From NCBI GenBank assembly GCA_039000515.1, contig JBCFYV010000935.1:63839604-63903603 (forward strand): 64,000 bases of DNA. Direction: 5' to 3'. This DNA is from Timema cristinae. Taxonomy: Eukaryota > Arthropoda > Insecta > Phasmatodea > Timematidae. The position numbers and the translations under genes were made by a program. The notes under the pieces were generated by a model. It worked only from the letters and a program-made list of their open reading frames with translations. It did no database searches and was not told the DNA's origin. This document shows, in pieces, positions 44,721 to 57,520 of the stretch (position 1 is the stretch's first letter; every line of letters begins with the position of its first letter).

Positions 44721-47700
44721 TATTCCTAATAAAATACAATTGCATCATAAAGCGAATAGAGGTTTTCCTTAAAGAGAACTACACCGCAAACAAATTCTAT
44801 ACACAGAATGAATGAAAAGATGGTGTTGAGTTGATTGAGAGAAAATGCAGCGTGTGTTCACCGAAATGAATGAAGGTCATGGAAACATGACAAAATATGC
44901 TTAAAGGGCAGACCACACGTCAATTGTATGGGTTCTGGTTATAGTTTAAAAGGGTCGAAAGAGCGGATTATCGAAAAGTGAGAGATGCCGATATACATAA
45001 GCTTGAACTCATTATTTACACAGCTAGTGGATACCAGGTGTTAATAATAGAATATTGAAAGGGTATTCACGGTACGAAGCTTCCTATTAGATAAAAAAAA
45101 CTATTACAATTGCAGTGAAATTTCATCGTAGCCAACTTTTCTCTAACAAATATTTGTAAAGTTTCTGCCAGGCTTGGTTGTTTTATAAATGTGATGTTAT
45201 GATTTCAAAATAATTTATCTTGATTAAAAGTTTCCTTAGGCACAGCCACCAATAGCTGGGGTACACTATACCCTCCTCCCCCAATAATATGTTCAAATGG
45301 AACACTCTTTAATACCATAAAATAAAGAGTGAATAGTTTTATTCAGAAAATCCACATTTGGAGGAATTTACAATTTTCTATAAGACTTATAGAATTAATT
45401 CTACTATCATATTATTAATTTGGTACAAAATAATATCTAGTTTGAAGTGAAAATGGCTTCATTCTACCCCCCTCTCCCCTCCAATAGTTATAAGACATTG
45501 ATGCCTGTGGCCTTGATGCTTTAATGATATTTCACTGTAGAAATCTAATATTTTATATGCTACCATATCCCAACATCTGATTAATTATTTAAATGTACAG
45601 CATTATTTCACAGCGATCACTTCTAATAAAAATATACATGGTAATACAAAGCAATAGCACCTTAACTATAAGTTGTTTTGTTAGAACTAGGATTGACAGG
45701 TACAAAGTAAGAAACTGAGATTCCACTCCTAAGGTTTTCAGGATTAACATGATAATTTATGGTTTCTGGTCGGTCAAAAGATTTCCTGTTTCTAGCAGGA
45801 AATGTCATATTCTAATGAATCTATTAAGAGCACACTAGCATTTCTTGACGGACATTTGGCCAAACATAGATAATTTTATATTGAGGTCACATTTATGGAC
45901 TTAAGATGTTCTAAACATTTGATACAATTCAACACTCCTCTATCTATATCATATATATTAATAAAATGAAAAGTTTGTATTTCTGTCTTTCATGAGGACT
46001 ACTCGATATCTATCACACGCAGAGGTCTGAATTTTTAAAATTTGGATATTTTTTTTTAGTTAATTAAAAACTGAGTTGGGAGAAATAAAATGATTCTGTT
46101 TGAAGCAAATAAAAGGATTGCTAGAGGCAATAATCTGAAATGCTTTTGATTAGTTTTAGTGACAATTTAAATAATCTAGCTAGTAGTGTACTGTCATAAC
46201 TAGTAAGAACAAACAACTCATTTAAAATAAATATGCTGTGGCTTTCCTACATTTTGAAACAAAGCCGTGACAGGATAGTATGCAATAAAATATAACACTC
46301 GATAGTCACTAGAAGGCTATACTGATACTTACACTAATTATTAAAAACCTGTTCACATGAAAATCACAGTTAGTGTGTGCTTTTTTTACAAAAGAAAAAT
46401 ACCAAGAGTTTCAAAAAATATACAGTGGGAAATATATGAAAAATAAACTAATTGAAATGCTACTTTTGTTTTAGGTTGGTGTTAAGTATTATTATCTCTC
46501 AAGGCTTAAAATGTATAAATTTTAATTTTAGATTCTTTAGACTATTAAGTTTACTTTTCCTTAGATGAACATTCTTTTTAACAATTAGTTTTTTTTTTCA
46601 TATTTTCCTCATATTATAACACCACTTTAGCCACCGAGCAATCTTATTACTATACAACATGTGTTATTTACATAGTTTTTCTATTTAAAAAAATTCCCAC
46701 CAAAGAATTGAATCTGTTTTAATCTAAATAACCTGTGGAATTACATGGATTGTTTCCTTAACTTGAATTTTGATCAAAAATAATTGTCCTATCTATTAAT
46801 TGAGGCTGATAAAACAAAAGTACTTGTTTTATATAATTTAATTTACCAATGAATAGTTTTAGACCCACACGATTAAAGGCAAACTTAACAACCCGAACGC
46901 ATACAACATGAACAGGTAGTGACATTATGACAAAAATAACTAACGCCAAACCAATAGTTTATCATGTAATTTTATTTATAAATATGGATGGGCCCTCAAA
47001 TCCTTAAAGAGATTCGAGGTATTGAGACTTCATTCCTTTAAAAAAAAATCTTTCAAGTTTTCAACTAAAATTTGTCTTAAAGCTATATTAATGCTTATTG
47101 GTTGTTCTGAACCAATTATAATAAGGATGAAATTACCAGTCCCCAGACCAGTAATTTAACACTTAACTGAATGAGTGCATATTTCTACTTATGTTTATCA
47201 TTTTTTGAAGATTCAGGATTTAATGGTAGAATGAAGATTTGGATTTGTAAAATAGTAGATTCAAGCCAACTCTATTTACAAATATTATAATAAATGAAGA
47301 AGGCGGAGGTAAATATTTTTTCCAGATTGGAAACTTTTTTTTAGCATCGCATCTCGTTACTCATTCAGATTATATGCTAATGGAAACCGAGTTTTATAGG
47401 CTTCTTAAGAAAAAAATTATAATAGTTGGTACTAATTTTTCTGGCAATTTTAGGCAAAGAACAATGTCATCTGCAACTATGTAAAAATGTGTGGTGTTTG
47501 AATATAACTAATTCTCCTTAAAATCTACATAATTGCCCATTAATTGCATATAAGAGTCTAAAAATAAAGGAAAAAGAAAATTAAACTAATAAGCGCTGGG
47601 CTGGCTGTTTTGATTAAATTTGCACTTATCAATTTAATTTCTTTATTTTTATCAATTTCCATAAATATAAAATCATTTAACCATTGGGCTTCCTTTTGTT

Positions 47701-48070
47701 AAACATATAAAAGGCTAAGTAATCAATTTTGCTAAAAGATTTAATTTTCTATTATTTTGTGTGCACGCATGTATGTGTGTATGTACATTCATACATACAT
47801 ATAAAAATACATTCAAAAATGTTACAATCAACTTTAAATTTTATTTTATATTAATTTTAATGTGCTAAGTGAAAGTTCATGAAAACACATCTCAGGATAT
47901 TTAAGTGGGTTTATAAATTTCATAATTTTACTTGGTGATTAGTTTTAACAAACAACAGGCAATCCAACTAAAATAACTCACATGAGGTAGATAATATCAA
48001 ATACATACAAAAAAACTTTTTTTTAATACAGACACATATTTCTCCAGGAAGGAGACACAATTCGATTGGA

Positions 48071-48324
48071 TTTATTTTCGTAGGAACTTTTCGTCCACGT
48101 CAGACTTCGTTGTGCAAGACTTCTAATAGATTATGCTGTATACAGGTAACATAGGAGATGACGGTGAGGATGTTTGACCCAGTGATCAACTTTGTAAATA
48201 TCAAATGCACAATGAACAGGCACAAAGTCAGAGAAGGGGCACACTGGCAGTCCACCCCTATGGTCCTTTGAGTTGTACAGACCATTTGAAGTGTTGTGCG
48301 TTGGCTGAAACTGGCTATTTTATT
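48071..48324 (-). other. Candidate GlcAT-I polyadenylation signals
   Basis: Minus-strand AATAAA hexamers lie at 48319-48324 and 48071-48076, about 130 and 380 bases after the stop codon. Confidence 0.35.
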
Positions 48325-48455
48325 GGCTTGTGACATCATAAAATATATTATATGGACTTGAGGGAGTGAACTAGTTGCCCACACAAATCCTTGACGATGT
48401 ACATCAAACTACACACATGGACGGAGTGTTCTGAGCAAAGTGATTGTTTGCTATG

Positions 48456-51400
48456 CTAAACCTCAATGGCGTCATCTGACCTGTGACCTTTCTTAGTGAG
48501 CTCCTGCTCAATTGGTAGTTTGGGTATCTCAGTTCGTGTGTGCCACACAAATACCTGCCACAGAAACAAGTTTATTTAAAAAATAAACATAGGAAAATGA
48601 TACTGACTTTAAAAAACAATTATCATTTTGTGTAAGAGACCTGCTGTGGAGAATATTAGTGTTGTACAGTGCGTACTTTTTTCCATAGTCACATAAAGAG
48701 CAGAAACAGGACAGTGAATGTAAGAGAGACCAGGAAAGGGGAAGTCATGGGAATGAAGTTTGTGATCTGCATGCTAGCTGTTACGAGGAGAAACAAGATT
48801 AGGAATGAAGTTTATCAGGGAAAGAGTTGGAGTACATGAGATAGTTTGAGATGGTGTGGACATGTAATGAGGATGGAAGGGGAGATGATGACAAAGAAAA
48901 TGTTGGAAATGAGGTATGTAGGAAAAAGACCGCAAGGAAGGCCAAGAAAGAGATGGGAGGAGCAGATAACAGAAAGCATGGAAGTAAAAGGAAAAGAATG
49001 GAAACAATAAATTTTATTTATGAGGAAGAATGGCAGGAAACAATTCATGATGGTATTATTCAGCTTACAAATTGTGCTAGTCAAACGATTATAAAATCAA
49101 TCTTCACAAAAAACCTAGCCCCCTCACCTTGGTGCAGTTGGCGGCCATCGGTTCCAACTCGTCTTTGGTGACCAGTTGATGAAGAATCTCAGACTCCTGA
49201 AAGCCTCGCTCAACTTTAAACGAGAACTTGGCGTTGGGCGCCTGAAGCAACACACCAAGGTTGATGGCGAACCCGGCCATGTCGATTGGAAAGAGTCTGT
49301 CGGGCCGCCAGCCGCTGTTGAAGCCGCTCACTCGCCCCGTCTTGGGGTCCACAAGGGGCCTCTCAACCATCATTCCTCCGACCAGTCCGACCGGCCACAC
49401 ACTCACCCTTTTGGTCCATCGCATCTGTGAGGGTAAATAACCTATTGACAAACTATCTAAAACCTGACAAGTTGGGATGGCAGCAATATGTTCATATAAA
49501 ACATTATTTTATAGCTTTATTAAAAATGCTGTGATATATTTTTATCAATGTTTTAGCATCTGATATAATTTCATATATCAGACAAAGCTTAGTTGGAAAC
49601 AAAAATAAACTGAACAATTTTTTTTTCTCAAGTCAAAATTTTTTTTTTTTACAAATTGTTGCTATTACAATGGATAAATAGAACATTAAAAAAATGAAAA
49701 GTGGTGAAAAACAAAACAGCAGCCATCTTTATACTACCGTTCCAGCTAGCCCAGTTGAATATATGTCAATCCTTTTATTTAAATTAGTTGTAAGTGTTCA
49801 GATTTCCAAATACTCCGATATTAAATTCAATCCCATTATTTAGTGCTGGAATAAACAGAAAATCTCTAAGTATCCATTCTGTAACAATTTGTTATACACG
49901 GAAGAAGTGGACAAACGGGTATTGGCTGCCTCTCGGAGAAAACATATTGCTCAACCCAGCCTAGCTTTCAATATATCTCTTTCTTGTACTTTATTCCATA
50001 AATAACAAAAAATATATTATCTTATTTGTTTCACATATTTCTATCTATTCCTATTATTCTTTACAAACTTCCTTTTTCTCTCTTTTGTGTTTTTTGGTTT
50101 CCTCTTTTAGGGAGTTGTGTTGAGCGTTTCACACACCCTCCTGACGAGTTCCGATAGAATGAAACCTAGGTCGGGGGATTGAATGGTAGCGATCGATTTT
50201 CTTCGAAAGGCAGTCACTACCCCTTTGTCCACTGTCAGATGTTTCTTTTTATCCATCCTCCCCTGCACCTTTTTCCATAATAATACAAAGTGTACCTTAA
50301 AAAGTGAAAAACATTTTCCTCAAAGAACTTATAATATATAATTTATAAACTCGTTAACAAAAGTTAGACTTGAGTCTTTAGGTTTAGTAACTACCAAATC
50401 ATCGCCATGAGTAACATTTGAATACCTCTTTGTTGAATTTCCAGGAATTCCCTTCATTTTATCTAAATGACACTAATGATATAGTTGCCAGCCAAGATGG
50501 AAGCATTAACCTGATTGGCGGAAATAAAGTCTATGTTATCAAGAATACCTGACATAGAAAGTTTGGACAATCATATCTCGAGCCGGTTCATAAGAAGACA
50601 TGTGTTGCCACAAGCCCAGTCCTTCATAAAATATCGATGAAATGTCAGCATCAACACCAACTTTTCTTTAAAAATTAGTTTATAATAATAATTGCACTTT
50701 AAATGAGTCTAACTTGTATTGGTGGCCAGTGAAATAATATAATTATGTATATGAATTAATAACCACCTCCTTGGTCTAGTGGTCAGAGCTCCTGGCTACA
50801 GATCTAGAGATCCCGGGTTCGAACCTCGGCACTTTCAGAATCTTTTTGTGACGCAATGGGTGTAGAACGGGATCAAACTCAACCTCGTGAGGACAAATGA
50901 GGAGCTACTTGAATAAATAAGTGGGTGCTCCGGCCTCATATACCTCGTCAAAAAGCTCGAGACTGTAGGTGTTGTCATCGTCAGCAAAGTATACCACTCC
51001 TTTGTTCTTCTCTGCATCCAAGTTTTCTCTGATCCACTGCAAGGCTTCATTTCTTTGGTCCACTCCTCGATGTTTCTTCCAGTGGTCTTCCTGTAGGTCA
51101 ACAATAAACAGTTCACAAGATACAGGAATATAAAATGTATATGAATGTATGTAAAAACAGTCCTGGTTGAGAAAACTGGCCCCGAATGGGATACTCGACT
51201 AGCAAACGTTTGTGAAACACTCTCGTACCAGAATATTTCAGTTACTATGTCACCAAGACAAACAAACTTATGCTAAACTAAGAAGGTTACATTCAATTTT
51301 CTTAAATAAAGTAACCTTGTCAACAAATACTTCCGTCATGTTACAATTATGAAAAATATGTGTGTGCACATTACAATACATTTGATTCACCTTCTCTGTA

Positions 51401-54400
51401 AGTTTTTGTGGTTTCGGTGTGGGTTTGTGGAGCAAAGTGTGGTTCAGTTTCGAATGTTGCAAAAGTTTCATGACGAGCGACGATGGCCCTTCCGCATCTT
51501 CCACCACAATCCAGTGAAGATTTGGTACCAGAAGGAATGTGTGGGACAGTCTGGTGACATAAAACATTACTTTAAGGTGGGGATGTAGGAGACGAGAGAA
51601 AAGGCTAGTCATTTTGCAGTCTTAGGAACAAATTATTTTTTAGGCAAAATAAAATATTCCTCCAGTAGAAACATAAAAAGAGTTTAATTTTCTTCACAAG
51701 TTGATATCAACAGTTGTTTAATATCTGTCAAGAGCTTATCGTCATTAGATTACAAACATTTTAAATGAAGAGAAAAAGTTATTAAATTCCAGGACACCTT
51801 TGACAGATATTCAACAACTATTGATATCAACATGTGAAGAAAATTAAATCCTATTAACTAAATACCGGTGTTTCAGGAACGGTCTTTGTTTGAACAATAG
51901 AGCATTCGTTTAGGAAAAACCATCCTCAATAAACCTGACCAAGATTCAGATCTGATCTCCTTATCATCAGCAGTTCAGTCTAATGATAGATTGACGCCTT
52001 AGACCAGGCATGTCAAACCAGCTGCTCGTGGGACCTACCAGCGGACCTTTCTTTGAACCAACATACAATGGGGCCCAATTCATATTTTTATAAATACTGC
52101 AGCAATATAGTATTTTATCCGCTTCAGTGGCCGCATGGTCTAAGGCGCTACTCTAAGAAAATACTGGACTGCCAATGATGGGGAGATTGTGGTTCAATCC
52201 TGGTCGAGTGTACTGAGGTTGGTTTTCCTAAATGGTTTTCCACTTTCCCTTCATGCAAATTTGAGTACATTTTCTCTAAATACAATCTTCATCCCTATAA
52301 ACCGTTAGCGTAATTAGTACATAAGCGTGTAACCCAAACGGATAGTAAGACGTGGTGCTAAAAAAGACACACCATTTGAGATTATGAGAATTGGAAATCG
52401 ATCATTTGAAGAAATCTATTAAATAAAGTTTGGTGCACCAAATTTTTATTCATTTGAAATAAGAAAAAGAACAAAACAAACGAGACATCACGGCTTTCGG
52501 ACACGCAGTGTCGTCAATTCTGGAAGTGACGTCAACACAAGATGTAAAGCCTAACATTCTCATCACTACTGCAAAAAAAAAATTAGGAATAAAATAGAGG
52601 GCAGATCCCAATAGTTTAAATAATATTAATTTTCTTTTTGTAAGAGTAAAGAGTTTAGTTTTTTTAAGTTAAAAATAATCACAATATTTAATTTTCTGAA
52701 ATGCAGCCCCCTCAGTATTTTTAATAATCAATGTGGCCCCTTACACGAATGTTTTCGACTGGGAAGAGGGTTGTTAGGTTTTCTGCCCCTAGATAATCAC
52801 AAACATTCTAGGTATGTCAAAATAAACAAAATAATGTAACTACGTACCTAGTAAGCTCGGCTTTCTGAACTAGTCGAGCGTAGGTGGGTGTAACAGCGTA
52901 TATCACCGGCAAATGTGCTTCATATTCTGGAAGCTTGTCTCTATGACAGTCGCTGCTCATTTTAGACAACTGTTAACAATTTTAACTATACCATATAAGT
53001 TACTTTATCAAATTATGGTAATTAATTCATTATAGGCTACTTGAATGTGTAGTAAAAGCCAGTTGATCTCTTAACAACATAATAATAGTAATAATAATAT
53101 AATAATCAATTTTGAAAGATAAAACCAGATGCTACTGTACTATTTCTGAAGTTTGAAAACAACCTTTTTTCCCTCAACCAAAATTTGAACACATAATTAT
53201 AACCCCACGAGGTGCTTAAGTAATAGCGAGTGTTTTAAAGACAAATGACTTAGCTCTGTCACTGAATAATCAACTAAAAAACTATCAAATACTAGAACAC
53301 TATAAAATAACTAACTAAATGTCCATACCATAACAATTCACGGAGTTTTGAACAAAAACTCATTTTCATTTGATGTGTGTGTACCCTTTAATTTATGGCA
53401 AATTCCAATCATAATATAAAAGTTCAATTTGTCTGTTCCAACAGATATGTAGGTTCGATTATTACATTTTAAGCACACACACATGTACTAACTTATGGCC
53501 TATATAAGATCTTGGAATGTGACTAAACCTACCCCTACTTATATTGGATAAGAGAGAACTTTGGAACCACCAACTTTTAGGGCTAGTTTAGAATTTTTGG
53601 TACAATATTATGTTGAGGTTCATTTTAAAATTATATTGCTTAAATTGTTTGTTTTTTAATGTCATCAGAGTTGAATTAACACATAAAAATAAATAAATAT
53701 TTAAGATACACATCAGACTACATTCCATTTCAATTTATTGTTCTGTGCTAGAACAATTTCAACGTGAGCACCCAACACCGCACAGACATGGGAGATGTTT
53801 TGAACAATCTTGCAAAAATTTAGTTTATTTATTGTATACATGCAGAAGTACCCGGCGTTGCCCCGCAAAGAATGCGGTTAGCCTGCTTTGTTGGCAGCGT
53901 GGTCTAATGTGCTACTCTCGCAGTAGACTTGACTGCCAACGATGGGGAGATCGAGGTTTGAGTGTGTTATCACCCTTAAAATGGTTTCCCACTCTTTAGT
54001 TGCACAAATGTGGATGCATTTCCTTCAACTTATACCGTTCTCATTTATTATCCATTAAAATTTAGTGCAGGCAGTTAGGTGGTATGAGATTCAGTGAAAA
54101 AAATATTACATCATAAATATTCCAATACAAAATGGCTTTTATGTAAATTGTCCACTCACTGTAGAGTGCAATGATTGGAATTAATTATTAGTCATATCGG
54201 AAAAGATGTGATTGTGCTATCACTTAGGAGGCCTGCATCTTACCTTGTCTTTCAGGGAGGACAGTTCTAACAGAAGATCTGAAGATGGAAGTTGTAGACG
54301 ATTAACTTCACCTAAACAGGCATAAATTGTGTTAGTCTCGTCTCAAGCCAATATAAGTGTTACTTTTATTAATGAGGACTATCCTGATGGTCCATTATAT

Positions 54401-55288
54401 ATTAAACCAATTTAATTAGGCCTAACAAAAATATAAGTTATATTACTGATAAAAAAACAATAAAGGAATAGAATTTTATCGGAGGTAGGGAAATGAGGTC
54501 TCTAGAAAGTTTCATAAGAAATATATTGAAATCAACATTTGGTATGGCTTCTTTCTGTTTTATTCATATTCAGGTGTCATTTGTCTAAACAGGTATATAA
54601 GCGTTCCGGTATTTGAAAACATTTGTGGAACTATGTGTTTAAGTGCGCTACAACCAAGCCAATTGCTCAATAACTTAGTAATATAGTGATGATTTCCAAA
54701 TTCAATATAAACGCAAACCACCTTTGGTGGTCGAAAGGTACAAGAAATCACTTTAGCAATAAAAATGGAATGTCAATGACGAGGATACCTGGGCTAGATT
54801 CCAGGTCAGGTGTACTGAGGGTGGTTTTCTCTAAATGGTTTTCCACTATTCCTCGATGCAAATTGGGATTCACTTCCTCTAAATTCAACCTTCATCATCC
54901 ATAGCTCACTAATAAAAAAATTAGTGCATATGTGAATACCCAAACAGGTAGTGAAACGCTGTGCTTAAAAAATATTTCTATTCCTAAGGAGATAATGTAA
55001 ATGCTTTTTAAATAAATAATCAATTACGCCCTAAGGTCATTTTACATCAAATAAAAATTATTTACTAACCATGCGGAATAAAAATAATACAATGATAATT
55101 ATTTATACACCCCTAAGGCCCTAGAAGATATTTTTAATCATATCATTTTAAGTTGGTCGAATAGTATTTTAAATTAATATTACTATACCAAACAAAATGG
55201 TCTTACCTCTATTATGCAGACTTATAAACCAGAAAATTAGGAATACCACAAGAATAAATATAGCTAATATCTTCTTTTTAAATCCCAT
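48456..55288 (-). CDS. GlcAT-I: 3-beta-glucuronosyltransferase I (B3GAT3 orthologue)
   Basis: Seven coding exons on the minus strand join in frame into 324 residues: 55288-55207, 54311-54244, 52969-52848, 51550-51391, 51090-50944, 49424-49128 and 48554-48456. All introns are GT-AG. The short basic N-terminus (MGFKKK) and a hydrophobic segment (8-24) form a type II Golgi anchor. The catalytic domain starts near residue 71 with [19 protein letters not shown], has VEDAEGPS and the metal-binding DDD at 181-183 ([10 protein letters not shown]), then [17 protein letters not shown], the likely catalytic E270 (RGFQES) and the terminal VWHTRTE block. The family transfers glucuronate from UDP-GlcA to finish the proteoglycan linker tetrasaccharide needed for heparan and chondroitin sulfate. 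Length fits the family (about 306-335). The ATG has a strong context (A at -3, G at +4). An inverted repeat encloses exons 1-2. Confidence 0.96.
48660..49050 (+). mobile_element. LINE 3' fragment (RT C-terminus)
   Basis: The plus strand encodes the hallmark LINE tail [18 protein letters not shown], then [18 protein letters not shown], with stops and frame changes upstream. It aligns with 60805-61240. It lies in the last GlcAT-I intron, antisense to the gene. Confidence 0.8.
50033..50330. repeat. Copy of the dispersed foldback family
   Basis: TCTTTTGTGTTTTTTGGTTT matches 9073-9185 inverted. CCTGACGAGTTCCGATAGAATG and CTTTGTCCACTG match the inner part of 11862-12240. It lies in the GlcAT-I intron before the 49424 exon. 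Confidence 0.65.
50766..50940 (+). repeat. SINE-4 (tRNA-like head), abuts an exon
   Basis: TTGGTCTAGTGGTCAGAGC and B-box GGGTTCGAACC form a tRNA-like head without a matching acceptor stem. The body runs to within a few bases of the GlcAT-I exon at 50944. The end point is uncertain because no second copy is in the window. Confidence 0.55.
51683..51848. mobile_element. 166-bp hairpin MITE
   Basis: Arms of about 48 bases differ at only three positions. They begin TTTAATTTTCTTCACA and include GTTGATATCAA and AATATCTGTCAA. It lies in a GlcAT-I intron. Confidence 0.85.
51885..52005 (-). repeat. SINE-1 fragment, minus strand
   Basis: The reversed body (TTTAGGAAAAACCATCCTCA) and head (GACGCCTTAGACCA) are present; the tail half is missing. 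Confidence 0.65.
52118..52365 (+). repeat. SINE-1, full-length copy
   Basis: Head CAGTGGCCGCATGGTCTAAG, a B-box decayed to GTTCAATCC, body (TAAATGGTTTTCCACTTTCC) and tail (CGGATAGTAAGACGTGGTGC). It lies in a GlcAT-I intron, antisense to the gene. Confidence 0.88.
52990..53400. repeat. Left arm of a large inverted repeat
   Basis: This stretch of GlcAT-I intron 2, starting about 20 bases from the exon-3 acceptor, is the inverted copy of 56554-56938. The outer 210 bases next to 53400 are nearly identical. The inner half differs by indels, including an extra 17-18 bases in this arm. Confidence 0.92.
53879..54090 (+). repeat. SINE-1 copy, diverged
   Basis: Head GGCAGCGTGGTCTAATG, reduced B-box (GAGGTTTGAG) and body (AAAATGGTTTCCCACTCTTT) are visible. 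Confidence 0.7.
54710..54970 (+). repeat. SINE-1 copy, decayed head
   Basis: The body is clear (CAGGTGTACTGAGGGTGGTT, AAATGGTTTTCCAC) and the tail reads ACAGGTAGTGAAACGCTGTGC. Confidence 0.75.
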
Positions 55289-57520
55289 TTCTTGACTTGT
55301 AATATTACACTTGGAATTGTTGTCAAAAATTGTTAGAAACATTGCACTAAAACAAAAATCTTGGCGATTTATTCACATTTCAAATGGTTTAATATTTAAT
55401 ATATATCAACAAACATACGGCCTGTAAACAAAAATGCTTTCAACGTTTTGTCCCATATCTGGCATTTGACATAGTCGTGACATAATTTCAAGAGTACACA
55501 AATCTTACACAGACTTTTTTTAACCAAAGATAAAATATACAGGCCAAAGCATCAAAAATATATTATATTATATTAGAATTTTCCTTCATAGTTTATAGAA
55601 TCACCGCTATGTTACTGTGCTATATTCGATAACTTATTAACATTTCACTCTATAATTATATTTTTTATAAAATATTATAAGGCTGACGAGAAGCTGAAAT
55701 CTAAATATAAATATATTTGAATATACTATGAGTAAAATACCTATTACAAAAAAATGGTATTGTTAAGGTACATTGTTAGTGTTTAATAATACGTGAAAGT
55801 TTGGATCCCCAAACATACACCTGATAGTGATGATACAAATTTATTATCATTTGTTGTATACATATTTTACATTGTATATAAGGTACTTATTTTGAAGCAA
55901 AACCAATCATAAACAAATTTGTGGATCTTAATGATTGTGCCACTTTCTTTGAGATTTTAACGTAATCATTTGGATTTGAAATAATGATAAATTTTAATCA
56001 ATTTATTTCATTATTATTTTTAAAGTTCAATCGTTCGTTTATCCTGTTTCCGAGACAACAAAATTATATAGCTGGCAGAACCATATGTGAAACGTTCCAA
56101 TTGGTTCGTTTAAACACACTAACAACACAATATTTTAGTGTTTTTTTTTTAACAGGACAACAATTGCCCCATGAATCTAATTAGATCCCTAACATTTCCC
56201 TTAAAATATTCATGTCCCACGCTACCGGAGATATGCATAAAACATATCGTTGGTAACGGATGATATTATTGTAGGTTTTTACCCTCACTTCTATCGAAGA
56301 GTTTTTTTTTCCCACATTTTTTCCTTCTTCTGTCTGCTTGGAGTTGCTCCACCCTACTCTACCAGAGTTGTATCTTTCTTTCAAACTATCATGCATCGTA
56401 AAGTGCATAGGTTTCGACTTGACGCATACACATAGAAGTAGAACCCATCCTAGTAGTTTAGCTTAGTTGCACGTGTGAAGAGAGGACTACCAGATTTAGT
56501 TCTCACACGTGGCAGTGAGGGCTTCGGGGCGGGCCTGTCAATCTTTCTCTGGACTGCCATAAATTAAAGGGTACACACACATCAAATGAAAATGAGTTTT
56601 TGTTCAAAACTCCGTGAATTGTTATGGTATGGACATTTAGTTAGTTATTTTATAGTGTTCTAGTATTTGATAGTTTTTTAGTTGATTATTCAGTGACAGA
56701 GCTAAGTCATTTGTCTTTAAAACACTCGCTATTACTTAAGCACTTCGTGGGGTACTATGTGTTCAAATTTTGGTTGGGGAAAAAAAAGTTGTTTTCAAAC
56801 TAGCATCTGATTTTATTTTTCGAAATTGAACATTTTGTATTTTATTAATATTATTTTTATGTTAAGAGATCAACTGGCTTTTACTACACATTCAAGTAGC
56901 CCTATACATTGATTAATTACCATAATTTGTTAAAGTTATTTAATTTATTTCTAGTATATTAAATCAGCTTTTAAACAGTATTTATTATGCTGGAATAAGA
57001 AATATTACAATCAAAACTGTTATGTTTGAATTTGTTAGTTATTTTGTTATCAATGAGTCCTAGTTCTGTGAAAACATAAACGTCTTATTTCAAAATATTT
57101 GTGACATGTTTCAAATCAAAAACAATTTATAATGAAAAAAACATTGAAACTTTATTTTAGTGATAACAAAGTCAAATTAGAGTGGTTACACAATTAAAAC
57201 TAGTCACTTTGTTTTTTCAAACGAGATCACCCGAAGAATCCCGATTGTGTTTTGTCGCTTTATCTTGTAATTCATTCTAGTTCATTGTTCTAGTTCAATA
57301 AACTAGTATTTTTATCCGTGTTACATAGTGATGTTGTGAACTAGTTCTGGTCAATTATTTGACGTTTTAAGTTTGAATCAATAGTCGTAAACTACATATC
57401 TCATAATATCACAAATCAATAACTTTACAAGGAAGTTTGCCTATGCATTTATTGCCTCTGTATTAATATCCTCTAGCTATGAAATAAGTTAATAGAAACT
57501 TTGGTTGAAAGATATTAAAA
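55289..57520. other. Divergent GlcAT-I / Smg9 intergenic region
   Basis: Both genes start here and transcribe away from each other, so their promoters and 5' UTRs must lie in these 2.2 kb. I see no TATA-type core promoter that I would assign. The right arm of the inverted repeat fills 56554-56938. Confidence 0.5.
56554..56938. repeat. Right arm of the large inverted repeat
   Basis: Begins TGCCATAAATTAAAGGGTAC and is the reverse complement of GlcAT-I intron 2 sequence at 52990-53400. The boundary at 56554 is abrupt. Confidence 0.92.

Larger units (their letters stand above)
40916..48070. other. Intergenic DNA downstream of GlcAT-I
   Basis: AT-rich sequence with no coding exon recognised. It contains one SINE-1 (43648), one hairpin (44552), and a short SINE-tail remnant at about 47337-47385. 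Confidence 0.5.

Noticed and set aside
48100..48384. Minus-strand open frame of 94 codons
   Set aside because: It lies just after the GlcAT-I stop codon and is probably 3' UTR; the sequence matches no family I know.
49176..49430. Plus-strand open frame of 84 codons
   Set aside because: It is antisense to the GlcAT-I exon 49424-49128, whose sense translation is conserved.
50766..50835. Possible tRNA gene
   Set aside because: A- and B-boxes are present but no 7-bp acceptor stem closes. The same holds for the tRNA-like heads at 14352, 26228, 43648, 60064 and 63832, which are repeated and carry SINE bodies.
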